Of a stretch of DNA of 19,824 nt, positions 1 to 6,626 are shown piece after piece; positions within the stretch are counted from its first letter, which is position 1; each line of letters starts with the position of its first letter. Position numbers and translations under genes: made by a program. The notes beneath the pieces were generated by a model. The model saw nothing but the letters and a program-made list of their open reading frames with translations, had not been told where the DNA came from and did no database searches. The DNA is from CAYJEQ01 sp964369235 (GTDB lineage: Bacteria; Bacillota; Clostridia; Oscillospirales; Ruminococcaceae): assembly GCA_964369235.1 (NCBI GenBank), contig CAYJEQ010000048.1, positions 1 through 19,824 on the forward strand. Reading direction: 5' to 3'.

Positions 1-55
1 TGGGGTTATCGGCTCTGCCGTTGCCGCTGGGGTTTTCCTATCTAATTTCTCTTAA
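1..55 (+). CDS. C-terminal end of an unidentified protein (partial)
   Basis: Reading from base 2, the + strand is open for 17 codons to a TAA at 53-55 and gives GVIGSAVAAGVFLSNFS. The peptide is rich in Gly, Ala, Val and Phe, as in a membrane segment or hydrophobic core. The bases here are clearly more GC-rich than those that follow. The stop lies just ahead of a strong hairpin whose T-run suits a + strand transcript. The fragment is too short to name a family. It would converge with the minus-strand operon to its right. Confidence 0.45.
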   Translation, partial: GVIGSAVAAGVFLSNFS

Positions 56-64
56 ATGTAATAA

Positions 65-112
65 AAAAACTGCTTATTATGATGCGAGTTGGTATCATAA
101 TAAGCAGTTTTT
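65..112. terminator. Bidirectional intrinsic terminator
   Basis: A perfect 19-bp inverted repeat (65-83 with 94-112) has a 10-nt loop at 84-93. The lower stem is A-rich on one side and T-rich on the other, so a U-tract follows the hairpin in both directions. It lies 12 bp past the DUF4387 stop codon on the minus strand and 10 bp past the stop of the truncated + strand gene. It therefore probably ends both convergent transcripts. Confidence 0.9.
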
Positions 113-123
113 GTTGATATTAT

Positions 124-441
124 TTAAATCTCTAATTCTAGTAGTGGTGCATGTTGTTGTGCACCATATACATCTCGGTCAAAACATGTACCCGATGAAA
201 CAGGTCGTAGAAAAGTCACTTTGATTCCCATTGCCTTATCAAAACTTACCACATGGCTTATACTATCAAGTGGTATATTATAAAGCTTTGCAATGGTCTC
301 TGTAGTAATTTTTCCACTATCTCTCACTTTTATATAATTTTCTTCTCTATCAAAAAGAATGTCAATTGTAAGCTCAAAGGGTCCCGAATTTTTACTTCTT
401 AGCACCTTTACCAAATTCGATAATTTCTCAGTATGCTTCAT
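124..441 (-). CDS. DUF4387 family protein (AtuA partner)
   Basis: A 105-residue soluble protein of the DUF4387 family. Family hallmarks are RSKNSGPF at residues 15-22, a middle segment that runs from an acidic stretch into RDSG, and the C-terminal block DVYGAQQHAPLL at 90-101. The biochemical role of the family is not established. It is known to occur next to, or fused to, AtuA/DUF1446 proteins, and it probably works as a small subunit or accessory domain of that protein. That fits here: its start overlaps the end of the upstream atuA-like gene by 14 nt, so the two are probably translationally coupled and made in equal amounts. It is the last gene of the leftward operon. Length is typical and nothing is truncated. 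Confidence 0.88.
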   Translation of the reverse strand: MKHTEKLSNLVKVLRSKNSGPFELTIDILFDREENYIKVRDSGKITTETIAKLYNIPLDSISHVVSFDKAMGIKVTFLRPVSSGTCFDRDVYGAQQHAPLLELEI

Positions 442-1804
442 TATCTACTGCCCCCATTTCAAAATACTCAGTTGGAAAACAAATAGTTCCATTGTGAATT
501 TCCATTAGGTGATATACTGAAAACTCATATACTGCACCGAAATTCACATCACTGGGCGCAAAGGGAAATGCCAGATTCCCTGCTGTTGCCTTTCTTCCCT
601 CATATCCAAAATGAAGCAGTGATGAGCGCACAGAAGCACATATAGCACTTGCAATGTCCTGTGTTTTAGCAAGAACTTCAAATACAACCCCAACTTCGTG
701 ACCTCTGGTTTTAACAGGCTCTAACTGACCCATAACACCGTCAATGCCATAATTTATGAAGTTTATTTCATAGTCTTTCTTTGGAATCTCACTATAATAG
801 CTTCTCACATCATTTTTTACAATTTCCTGTACTTCTTCCAGTTTAGAAATTAATATTGGATCTCGTATACCTGCAACCACAAAGCTACGATATGCAACTT
901 GTCTTGCACCCTCAAGTTTAATTTTATACACATCTGTATGAGAAATTTTACTACCACTGACCGAAACCCTACCCCCACCAAGTTCTGTAAATTCACAGTC
1001 AAAGAGATTTAGTACGATGCCAGGTCCATGCAGTATATATGGGTGATCTTTCTCATAAAAACTATGAGCTGCAATAGAAACCTTAGTGCATGCTCTTTTT
1101 TTATTTGTGGGATATACTTCAAAGTGATCATCAAAAATAACACCCATCATACAATCTTTTCCACTACCAGGCTCTGCGGCAATTGCACCACATTCTAGTA
1201 TTTTCCCAAGATGATAGGACAGGGCTGGGTCACAGCCATTGTAAATTGCCACAGCTGCAAATGGTGCAGGATCGTATGCTCTGCCACAAATAATTATATC
1301 TGCACCATCTTGCAGTGCTTTTATAATAGGCTCTGCTCCCATTTGAGCTACCACACCATTTGTCTCTTTAAGAATTTGTGGGGTTAACGTAGGTATATTG
1401 GGTGACATTTGAGTAATTTTATTATCTGCTATTGCCTTTTCTATCAAGGAATCATTTATATCTGCCCATATTACAGCAACTTTTGCTTTTAACTTCTCTT
1501 CACGCAAAATCTCCTCAACAATATCTAGAGTCCACTGAGTGTGTACCCTTGCTCCACTACCTCCGGCACTGCCGACAATCAGTGGGATATTATGGGATCT
1601 TGTCTCTGTAACCATTATATGTAAATCCTTTTTACAAGCTAGCCTGCTGACAATCGCAACCCCTGCACCAAGTTTATGGGGTCCCGCATCTGTGGATCCT
1701 GCATCCACAACTACAGCATCTGGATTTTCTGCCATTCCAGCAAGAAAAGACTCTTTTGGAAAACCGTATCCAAGTATACCACAAGGTGAAAGAATCTTAA
1801 ACAT
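428..1804 (-). CDS. AtuA-family acyclic terpene utilization-like protein (DUF1446)
   Basis: A 458-residue protein of the AtuA/DUF1446 family, named after an acyclic terpene utilization gene of Pseudomonas whose reaction is still unclear. The N-terminal half carries the family blocks GSTDAGPHKLG (about residues 36-46), GSAGGSGA (about 78-85) and an IICGRAYDPAPFA segment. Family members are found in clusters for organic acids and other carbon sources, so terpene degradation should not be assumed. A frame-compatible ATG lies 30 nt upstream (1834). I chose 1804 because the first residues then read MFKILSPCGILGYGFP, and because AGAAAGG plus the GGTCATA tail shared with other genes of the window lies directly before it. 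The gene overlaps DUF4387 by 14 nt. It follows the larger ADP-ribosylglycohydrolase gene, with a structured leader between the two, so its translation may be controlled separately from the genes upstream. Confidence 0.85.
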   Translation of the reverse strand: MFKILSPCGILGYGFPKESFLAGMAENPDAVVVDAGSTDAGPHKLGAGVAIVSRLACKKDLHIMVTETRSHNIPLIVGSAGGSGARVHTQWTLDIVEEILREEKLKAKVAVIWADINDSLIEKAIADNKITQMSPNIPTLTPQILKETNGVVAQMGAEPIIKALQDGADIIICGRAYDPAPFAAVAIYNGCDPALSYHLGKILECGAIAAEPGSGKDCMMGVIFDDHFEVYPTNKKRACTKVSIAAHSFYEKDHPYILHGPGIVLNLFDCEFTELGGGRVSVSGSKISHTDVYKIKLEGARQVAYRSFVVAGIRDPILISKLEEVQEIVKNDVRSYYSEIPKKDYEINFINYGIDGVMGQLEPVKTRGHEVGVVFEVLAKTQDIASAICASVRSSLLHFGYEGRKATAGNLAFPFAPSDVNFGAVYEFSVYHLMEIHNGTICFPTEYFEMGAVDNEAY

Positions 1805-1917
1805 GAATATGACCAACCTTTCTCTGAGTTGCAAAGTTTTGAAGGATTTTACTTATGTAAAATTCAAATTGAAAATTTGAAAGTACAAAACTTGCTGTTT
1901 GAAAAATTATTCCAAAC
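1805..1917 (-). promoter_or_regulatory. Structured leader element, copy 1 (before atuA-like gene)
   Basis: Read on the minus strand, the element starts eight bases after the stop of the preceding gene. A small hairpin (1913-1917 with 1897-1901) comes first. A 10-bp closing helix follows: 1886-1895 pairs with 1831-1841, with one base bulged at 1835. Inside are two hairpins, 1864-1870 with 1874-1880 (7 bp) and 1846-1852 with 1857-1863 (7 bp). The tail then gives AGAGAAAGG and TTGGTCATATTC just before the ATG at 1804. Neither inner hairpin is followed by a U-tract, so these are not terminators. The layout matches the copies before the ribokinase and lacI genes. Its position inside an operon suggests control of translation or mRNA processing. 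Confidence 0.65.
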
Positions 1918-1924
1918 TTACTCT

Positions 1925-4024
1925 TTAAATTTCTTCAATTTCAAAGCTGCCAAATGCTGTGCGTCCCATAGAAAGCCTAGCCATTCCATACATTCCATAA
2001 GCAAAGCTACTGTCTTCAAAGGTAATTACTAAATTGCCATCTACAAACGCTTCGATTTTATCACCTTTAGCAACTACTTTCACTTGGTATTCTCTGTCAT
2101 GTTCCCATGTAAAATCAACTTCTTTTATCAGTGAAAGCCCATGGATTTCCTTGTAAGCGCCGAATTTACCACTTTTTGTAAATCCAACCAAATATCCTCT
2201 TGCTGCTCCCTGTGAGCGAATAGCTATCATATGGTCATCACCAAATAGTGGTGTTACTGTGGTTTTAACACTGTAATCCTTAGAAAAGTAAGCCCCTGCA
2301 AACGACTGTGCATAAGCATCACTCATCACATATACCTTATCAGAATATAAATCCCAAGCACCATAATTGTGTGAGAAAGGTGATATACACCCAAAGTTTG
2401 TAGTTTGCTTTGTAAAGTCAATACTATATTTACTCTTACCATTAATTCTAAAATCATCAATATAGATTTTTCCAAGTGACTTAATTCTCGTAGCACAGGT
2501 TTCAAATAAAATACCTACTTCGCTAATTAAATCACCCTCTGTGTCTGGAATATCAAATTCTACATCGATCCAATTCTCATGTTTTAATTTGATAAATCCC
2601 TGGAAAACATCTCTTTGCTCATTTGCAAGACGGATATATGGCGCTACCATTGGAGTGTCATTACCTGAGAATAGATCAAGGTAAATCTTCATTGATACCT
2701 TCTGGCCTGAGTAAACTGTTGGTGAAAATACAGGACTATATCGCTCATCAGAAAAATCTTTTCTTAGATAATATGGTTTATAGAAAATCTTGAAATTTTC
2801 TCCTCTGTCCATTCGGTCAAACTGGACTTCTAGAGAGCCTGTGCCACTGTATGCATGTTTGTTGCTATGCTGCACTTTTGCAAAGAAAAAATCAGACACA
2901 CGAATATTATGAGTTGAGCCAGGTAGTTCAAAATCAAAGAAAATTTCATCTCTTTTAAAAGAATCAACTAGCTCAGTTGGCGCTTCTTCGCCAGCTGTTT
3001 TATATCCCAATAGTGCAAGTTCCTTTGCATATGTAGGAATATCTAAAATATTAAGTGACCCTGCAATTGAGGACAATACAATAGAATCGTTTATCGGTGT
3101 GCGATAGTGCTGGGCAATCCCATCGGTACTACACATTACCCCAAGCACTGTTCCCACATTTCCAGCGTTACAGTCAGTGTCCCAACCACACATTGTAGCA
3201 ATTTCTACTGTACGATTAAAGTCCCCTTTTCCGTAAAGCATTGATAAAATACAGATTCCTGCATTTGGTATCATATGGCAAACACCTAAGTATTTATCAT
3301 ATCCCCAGTCACGTTCTAACATATCTCTGCAAGCTCGAAAATCATCAGGATTTTCTTTGTAAAAAGCCTTAACAGCTTGTGCCACTGCATAATATTTAGA
3401 CACTTTTGGTACTTCCTCCAGTGCTCTGTCCACAATACTCTCAATGTCATTATTTTGATATGCTTCAGATATTGCTGCACAGAAAAAACGAGCCCCATAC
3501 ATGCCCTCACCATCGTGAGAAACAGAAGCTGCAATCTCCCCTAAGTCTGCTGCTCTTGTTGGATTGCAAGGTGTGATAAGTCCCCATGTGTCGATGAAAA
3601 TTTGGCCACCGATTTGTTCAGCTAATATTTGCCCATTCTGCTTAATTGAGCCACTTTGTGGTGCTTCAATACCTCTTTTTAAGTTAATGTAAGTGGTGTG
3701 TTCAGTGCTTCTACCATAACCTCCCCACCAAAACATACCCTTACCATCACGAGAATAGTTTAACCATGCACGAGCTACATCTTGAGGTTTAATATCTCCA
3801 TCTTTAGCATCATCATACAGTGCTCGTAGGAAAAACACTGGACCATTTGCATCATCATCTGCTGCAAAATTGATATAATCCTTAACATAGTTGGTGATAT
3901 CACCATATGTATCCCTTATTCTCTCATATGTCCATAGGACAGATTCCACAGGAGCACCTATTCTAATACCGATATTCATACCAAGAAATCCTGCATATGT
4001 CTTCTCCAAATAATTATTAACCAT
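1925..4024 (-). CDS. ADP-ribosylglycohydrolase-family protein with C-terminal beta-sandwich-like extension
   Basis: A 699-residue protein. Residues 1 to about 345 match the ADP-ribosylglycohydrolase (ARH/DraG) fold, whose members cleave ribosyl bonds using two metal ions. Visible blocks are AADDDANGP (54-62, the site equivalent to the usual TDDT), SHDGEGMYGA (169-178) and CGWDTDCNAGNVG (279-291, equivalent to GxDTDT). The aspartates that bind metal are kept, but the threonines of both motifs are replaced. Residues from about 360 to 699 look like one or two beta-rich domains. The last 150 residues resemble concanavalin-like domains, with VDGNLVITFEDSSF near 665-680. There is no signal peptide, so it should be cytoplasmic. 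It lies 55 bp after the ribokinase gene in the same direction, which suggests release of ribose from a riboside; protein de-ADP-ribosylation is the alternative. The start has GAGGGAACAAGAA ahead of the ATG. Confidence 0.85.
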   Translation of the reverse strand: MVNNYLEKTYAGFLGMNIGIRIGAPVESVLWTYERIRDTYGDITNYVKDYINFAADDDANGPVFFLRALYDDAKDGDIKPQDVARAWLNYSRDGKGMFWWGGYGRSTEHTTYINLKRGIEAPQSGSIKQNGQILAEQIGGQIFIDTWGLITPCNPTRAADLGEIAASVSHDGEGMYGARFFCAAISEAYQNNDIESIVDRALEEVPKVSKYYAVAQAVKAFYKENPDDFRACRDMLERDWGYDKYLGVCHMIPNAGICILSMLYGKGDFNRTVEIATMCGWDTDCNAGNVGTVLGVMCSTDGIAQHYRTPINDSIVLSSIAGSLNILDIPTYAKELALLGYKTAGEEAPTELVDSFKRDEIFFDFELPGSTHNIRVSDFFFAKVQHSNKHAYSGTGSLEVQFDRMDRGENFKIFYKPYYLRKDFSDERYSPVFSPTVYSGQKVSMKIYLDLFSGNDTPMVAPYIRLANEQRDVFQGFIKLKHENWIDVEFDIPDTEGDLISEVGILFETCATRIKSLGKIYIDDFRINGKSKYSIDFTKQTTNFGCISPFSHNYGAWDLYSDKVYVMSDAYAQSFAGAYFSKDYSVKTTVTPLFGDDHMIAIRSQGAARGYLVGFTKSGKFGAYKEIHGLSLIKEVDFTWEHDREYQVKVVAKGDKIEAFVDGNLVITFEDSSFAYGMYGMARLSMGRTAFGSFEIEEI

Positions 4025-4079
4025 TTCTTGTTCCCTCTTTCTATATTATTTTAATTTAAACGAATCATAGAATCCATAA

Positions 4080-5006
4080 TTAAAGCAAACTATCTACTTC
4101 ACTTCTTGTGGGAATTGAAATCTGAGCACCTTTTCTTGTAACAGTTATGGAGGCAGCCATATTGGCAAATTTCATTGCTTTGTCAATTCCCTGACCCTTT
4201 GCAAGCTCAGCAACAAAAGCTCCATTAAAAGTATCCCCAGCTGCCGTTGTATCTAAAACTTCAACCTTTCTTGTGGGATAATGCTGCTTATGATTTACTA
4301 CAGAGTAAAGTGAACCTAATTCCCCTAGTGTTGCAATAATAGTATTTGCACCAAGTGCATGTAGTTTGTCACAGGCTGTTTTTGCACTTTCTATATCATT
4401 AACAGTCAAACCACTGAGTATTTCAAGCTCACTCTCGTTTGGGGTTATATAGTCCACTCCCGTCAAAACATCTTCTGGTAGGTATTTAGGGGCTGGTGCA
4501 GGATTTAGCAGTATGGTTTTCTTTGAAGCTTTAGCGATTTCGATGACTTTTTGTACCCCAGACATAGGTATTTCTAATTGTAGCATTATTATATCACTTG
4601 CTTCAATTAAATCTCGGTGTTTCTCAACAAATTGTGCGTCACAGGCATTATTTGCCCCTGGAACTACAATAATACTATTATTACCATTTTCTGCAACCTG
4701 AATAATAGCAAATCCTGAGGGGAGGTTTGCACTAGTCTCAATCTTATCAGTTTTGCAACCACTTTTCTTAAGGTTTTCCTTGAGTAACTTTCCGTTCTCG
4801 TCTCCTCCAACTATACCAAGAAACGATACATTATCTGCAAATTTTGCAGCAGCATAGGCTTGATTTGCACCTTTTCCACCTGTGCATAATCCCTCGTATT
4901 CTCCCATGACGGTTTCGCCAATTTTTGGAATGTTCTTCACTTTAATAACCGTATCCATATTAATACTTCCGATAACAAGTATGGCAACCTTTGTGTTTTT
5001 TTCCAT
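4080..5006 (-). CDS. rbsK: Ribokinase (PfkB family)
   Basis: A PfkB-family sugar kinase of 308 residues, the usual ribokinase length. It phosphorylates ribose to ribose 5-phosphate with ATP in the cytoplasm. PfkB signature 1 is GGKGANQA at residues 43-50 with an N-terminal VIGSINMDTV strand. TPNESE lies at 188-193. The catalytic and anion-hole motif is DTTAAGDTFNGAF (252-264), with Asp258 as the likely base. Specificity for ribose over other sugars rests on overall resemblance and is not proven. An ATG 12 nt upstream (5018) sits one base after AGAAAGG, too close to be used, so 5006 is preferred and the protein begins MEKNTKVAILVIG. It is the first gene of the leftward operon, read from a sigma-A-type promoter with a LacI-type operator at the expected start site and a structured leader between promoter and gene. 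Confidence 0.92.
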   Translation of the reverse strand: MEKNTKVAILVIGSINMDTVIKVKNIPKIGETVMGEYEGLCTGGKGANQAYAAAKFADNVSFLGIVGGDENGKLLKENLKKSGCKTDKIETSANLPSGFAIIQVAENGNNSIIVVPGANNACDAQFVEKHRDLIEASDIIMLQLEIPMSGVQKVIEIAKASKKTILLNPAPAPKYLPEDVLTGVDYITPNESELEILSGLTVNDIESAKTACDKLHALGANTIIATLGELGSLYSVVNHKQHYPTRKVEVLDTTAAGDTFNGAFVAELAKGQGIDKAMKFANMAASITVTRKGAQISIPTRSEVDSLL

Positions 5007-5145
5007 AAATATGACCATTCCTTTCTCTTAGTTTGCAATGTTTTAGGCGATTTTGCATTGCCAGTAAACTGGCATTAGCAAAATTTCACTCCATCCCAGT
5101 GAAAAGCCTCAAAACTTGCGGTTTGAAAATTTTATTTTCAAACTT
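5007..5145 (-). promoter_or_regulatory. Structured leader element, copy 2 (before ribokinase gene)
   Basis: The clearest of the three copies. On the minus strand: a perfect 10-bp hairpin with a 3-nt loop (5134-5143 with 5121-5130); then a closing helix of GCAAGTTTTGAGGC (5106-5119) with GCCTAAAACATTGC (5035-5048), 13 pairs with single bulges; inside it, a 7-bp hairpin TTTCACT/AGTGAAA (5084-5104) and a longer hairpin with CTGGCA/TGCCAG at its tip and GCAAAA/TTTTGC at its base (5051-5083). The tail CAAACTAAGAGAAAGG leads to ATGGTCATATTT and the ATG at 5006. AGTTTG at the 5' edge (5140-5145) can also pair with CAAACT beside the ribosome binding site (5030-5035), so two alternative folds are possible. 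AGGAGG just upstream (5145-5150) looks like an unused ribosome binding site. Confidence 0.7.
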
Positions 5146-5159
5146 CCTCCTAAAATTAC

Positions 5160-5171
5160 TTAACCGGTTTA
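5160..5171. promoter_or_regulatory. LacI-type operator for the ribokinase operon
   Basis: TTAACCGGTTTA is a near-perfect palindrome around a central CG, typical of LacI/GalR-family operators. It begins about 10 bp after the -10 box of the leftward promoter, so a bound repressor would cover the start site. A related site, TAAACCGTTTA, sits in the same place for the ABC operon. The likely binder is the LacI protein encoded from 5410; CcpA is an alternative. Confidence 0.7.
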
Positions 5172-5180
5172 TTTGTTTTC

Positions 5181-5208
5181 ATTATACTTAATTTTACATA
5201 TATTTCAA
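5181..5208 (-). promoter_or_regulatory. Sigma-A-type promoter of the ribokinase operon
   Basis: On the minus strand, TTGAAA (5203-5208) and a perfect TATAAT (5181-5186) are 16 bp apart. Transcription should start near 5174, which leaves a leader of about 165 nt holding the operator and structured element copy 2. Confidence 0.75.
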
Positions 5209-5236
5209 GTATTTTTTTGTAATTTATAATTTTTTG

Positions 5237-5266
5237 TTTACATTGCACTCAAGGCAGTGTTATAAT
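5237..5266 (+). promoter_or_regulatory. Sigma-A-type promoter of the first lacI gene
   Basis: TTTACA (5237-5242) and TATAAT (5261-5266) are 18 bp apart, and a TG one base before the -10 box gives an extended -10. The start would be near 5273, so the transcript carries all of leader copy 3. The promoter is divergent from the ribokinase promoter, with about 30 bp between the two -35 boxes. I see no second operator at this start site. Confidence 0.65.
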
Positions 5267-5292
5267 TGTGTAAAATAACATTAGGGGTGATA

Positions 5293-5409
5293 GTTTGAAC
5301 CAAAGTTTCAAACATGGTTTTTGTGCTTTTCGGTCATTATTACCCGAAATTTTCTCATAATAATTATGAAAAAAATACATAAAACACCGAGAAAGGAATG
5401 AGCATTTAT
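5293..5409 (+). promoter_or_regulatory. Structured leader element, copy 3 (before first lacI gene)
   Basis: The first hairpin is GTTTGAA/TTCAAAC (5293-5299 with 5307-5313). The closing helix is 5316-5325 with 5378-5388, including one G-U pair and a bulged C at 5385, in the same place as the bulge of the other two copies. Inside are TTTCGG/CCGAAA (5328-5333 with 5344-5349) and TCATAA/TTATGA (5355-5360 with 5364-5369), the latter extended by three more pairs past a bulged C. The tail CCGAGAAAGGA precedes ATGAGCATTTAT and the ATG at 5410. Apart from the first hairpin and the tail, the sequence is unlike copy 2, yet the pairing scheme is the same. Confidence 0.6.
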
Positions 5410-6399
5410 ATGATTCAGACAATATCTGATATTGCTAGAATTGCTGGTGTGTCAAAAGCAACAGTTTCAAGAGTAATTAATAATAATGAAAAAGGTGTAG
5501 GCAAAGAAACAAGAGAGCGCATACTTGCTATTATTAAAGAGAACAATTATCGCCCTAATGCTCTTGCACGCTCAGTTGCCACTTCAAAAAGCATGACAAT
5601 TGGGATTGTAATCCCCGATATCTCAAATCCATTTTTCCCAAAACTTGTCCGTGGTATAACAGACTATGTATCAAGCCTTGGATATGCTGCTCTATTATGT
5701 AATTCTGATTCAAATTCAGAGTTGGAAAAGCAATATGTGTGCATGTTTGAAGAAAAGCGCGTGGATGGGCTTATCCTAGCTATAGAAAATAAGGATATAG
5801 CCAAGTATATCAACATCCCCTGTGTCTATATTGATAGGATTGCCTCTGGAAATAAACAAGCAAGTGTCAGTATCAACAATTTTAACGGTGGTGCAATTGT
5901 AGGCGATCATCTGATAAAAACAGGTGCTAAAAATATCGCTTTTATAGGTGGCGAAAGAAAGCTTATAAATTCTGCACAGAGGCTGGCTGGCTTTAAGGAT
6001 GCACTAAGTTCTCACTCTTATGAGCTCCCAGATGAAGCTATATTTTTTGGAAACTTTTCAATTGATACAGGTTACGAATATACAAAGAAGTTAATTGCAA
6101 GTGGTACTGAGTTTGATGCAATTTTTGCAGCCTGCGACCTGATTGCAGTTGGGGCACTAAAAGCACTTAAAGAGTCAAAATTATCTATTCCCAGTGATGT
6201 TCAGGTAGTTGGTTTTGACGATATAATGATCGCGGAGCTTCTTGGAATTACCACAATTGTGCAACCGGTATACGAAATGGCAACCGAAGCAGCCCGTATG
6301 CTCATTGATATAATCGAAGAAAAGACTAGTACAACCAAACATATTACAATTGAACCTACACTTATTGTGAGAGATACCACAAACAAGCGCAAACGATAA
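5410..6399 (+). CDS. LacI/GalR-family transcriptional regulator of the riboside locus
   Basis: A 329-residue LacI/GalR-family repressor, cytoplasmic and probably dimeric. The N-terminal helix-turn-helix reads TISDIARIAGVSKATVSRVIN (about residues 4-24), followed by a hinge helix around NALARSVAT. The rest is a type I periplasmic-binding-protein fold that binds a small effector, with DISNPFF, VDGLILA, GGERKL and DVQVVGFDD in the usual order. An ATG at 5398 is in frame, but only one base separates it from AGAAAGGA. The ATG at 5410 gives MIQTISDIA, a normal family N-terminus. It is divergent from the ribokinase operon and lies directly ahead of the ABC operon. Both neighbouring promoters have AACCG-type palindromes at their start sites, so it probably represses both. 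The effector is unknown; ribose or a ribosylated substrate is a guess. Confidence 0.92.
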   Translation: MIQTISDIARIAGVSKATVSRVINNNEKGVGKETRERILAIIKENNYRPNALARSVATSKSMTIGIVIPDISNPFFPKLVRGITDYVSSLGYAALLCNSDSNSELEKQYVCMFEEKRVDGLILAIENKDIAKYINIPCVYIDRIASGNKQASVSINNFNGGAIVGDHLIKTGAKNIAFIGGERKLINSAQRLAGFKDALSSHSYELPDEAIFFGNFSIDTGYEYTKKLIASGTEFDAIFAACDLIAVGALKALKESKLSIPSDVQVVGFDDIMIAELLGITTIVQPVYEMATEAARMLIDIIEEKTSTTKHITIEPTLIVRDTTNKRKR

Positions 6400-6442
6400 A
6401 CAAATCTTAGAGATACTGGAATTTTATACTAATTATACATAG

Positions 6443-6482
6443 ATACATTGATTGTTATCGTAACAATCAATGTATTTTTTTA
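6443..6482 (+). terminator. Intrinsic terminator after first lacI gene
   Basis: A perfect 15-bp stem (6443-6457 with 6461-6475) has a 3-nt TCG loop and is followed by a run of T to 6482. It lies 44 bp past the lacI stop codon and separates lacI from the ABC operon, which has its own promoter downstream. Confidence 0.93.
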
Positions 6483-6547
6483 ACAAAATTTAGATAATGC
6501 TGTGTATTGTAACAAATTTCCAGCTTATATTTTTAGTAAATTGCCAA

Positions 6548-6577
6548 TTGCAATATATGTTAATTTAGTGATAAAAT
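6548..6577 (+). promoter_or_regulatory. Probable promoter of the ABC importer operon
   Basis: TTGCAA (6548-6553) and TAAAAT (6572-6577) are 18 bp apart, a fair but not strong sigma-A match. It lies between the lacI terminator and the first permease gene, and a LacI-type operator overlaps the expected start near 6584. Confidence 0.5.
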
Positions 6578-6589
6578 GTTAATAATTAC

Positions 6590-6600
6590 TAAACCGTTTA
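6590..6600. promoter_or_regulatory. LacI-type operator for the ABC importer operon
   Basis: TAAACCGTTTA is a perfect odd palindrome around a central C. It lies about 13 bp after the -10 box, where a repressor would block the start. It shares the AACCG core with the operator before the ribokinase gene (5160-5171). It differs from the CcpA cre consensus at the outer positions, so CcpA binding cannot be excluded. Confidence 0.65.
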
Positions 6601-6626
6601 CTTAATCTTATTAGTGGAGGTTGCAA

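Noticed and set aside
1846..1880. Inner hairpins of leader copy 1 as an intrinsic terminator after the large ARH-family gene
   Set aside because: No U-tract follows in the minus direction, and the same two-hairpin layout occurs in leaders where termination would make no sense as a simple end of operon.
5293..5360. Short TTG-started frame of about 21 codons within leader copy 3, and a 10-codon one in copy 2
   Set aside because: The frames run through the helices, are not similar to each other in protein sequence, and are absent in copy 1, where the frame stops after two codons. They are mentioned as a possible leader peptide but not annotated as genes.
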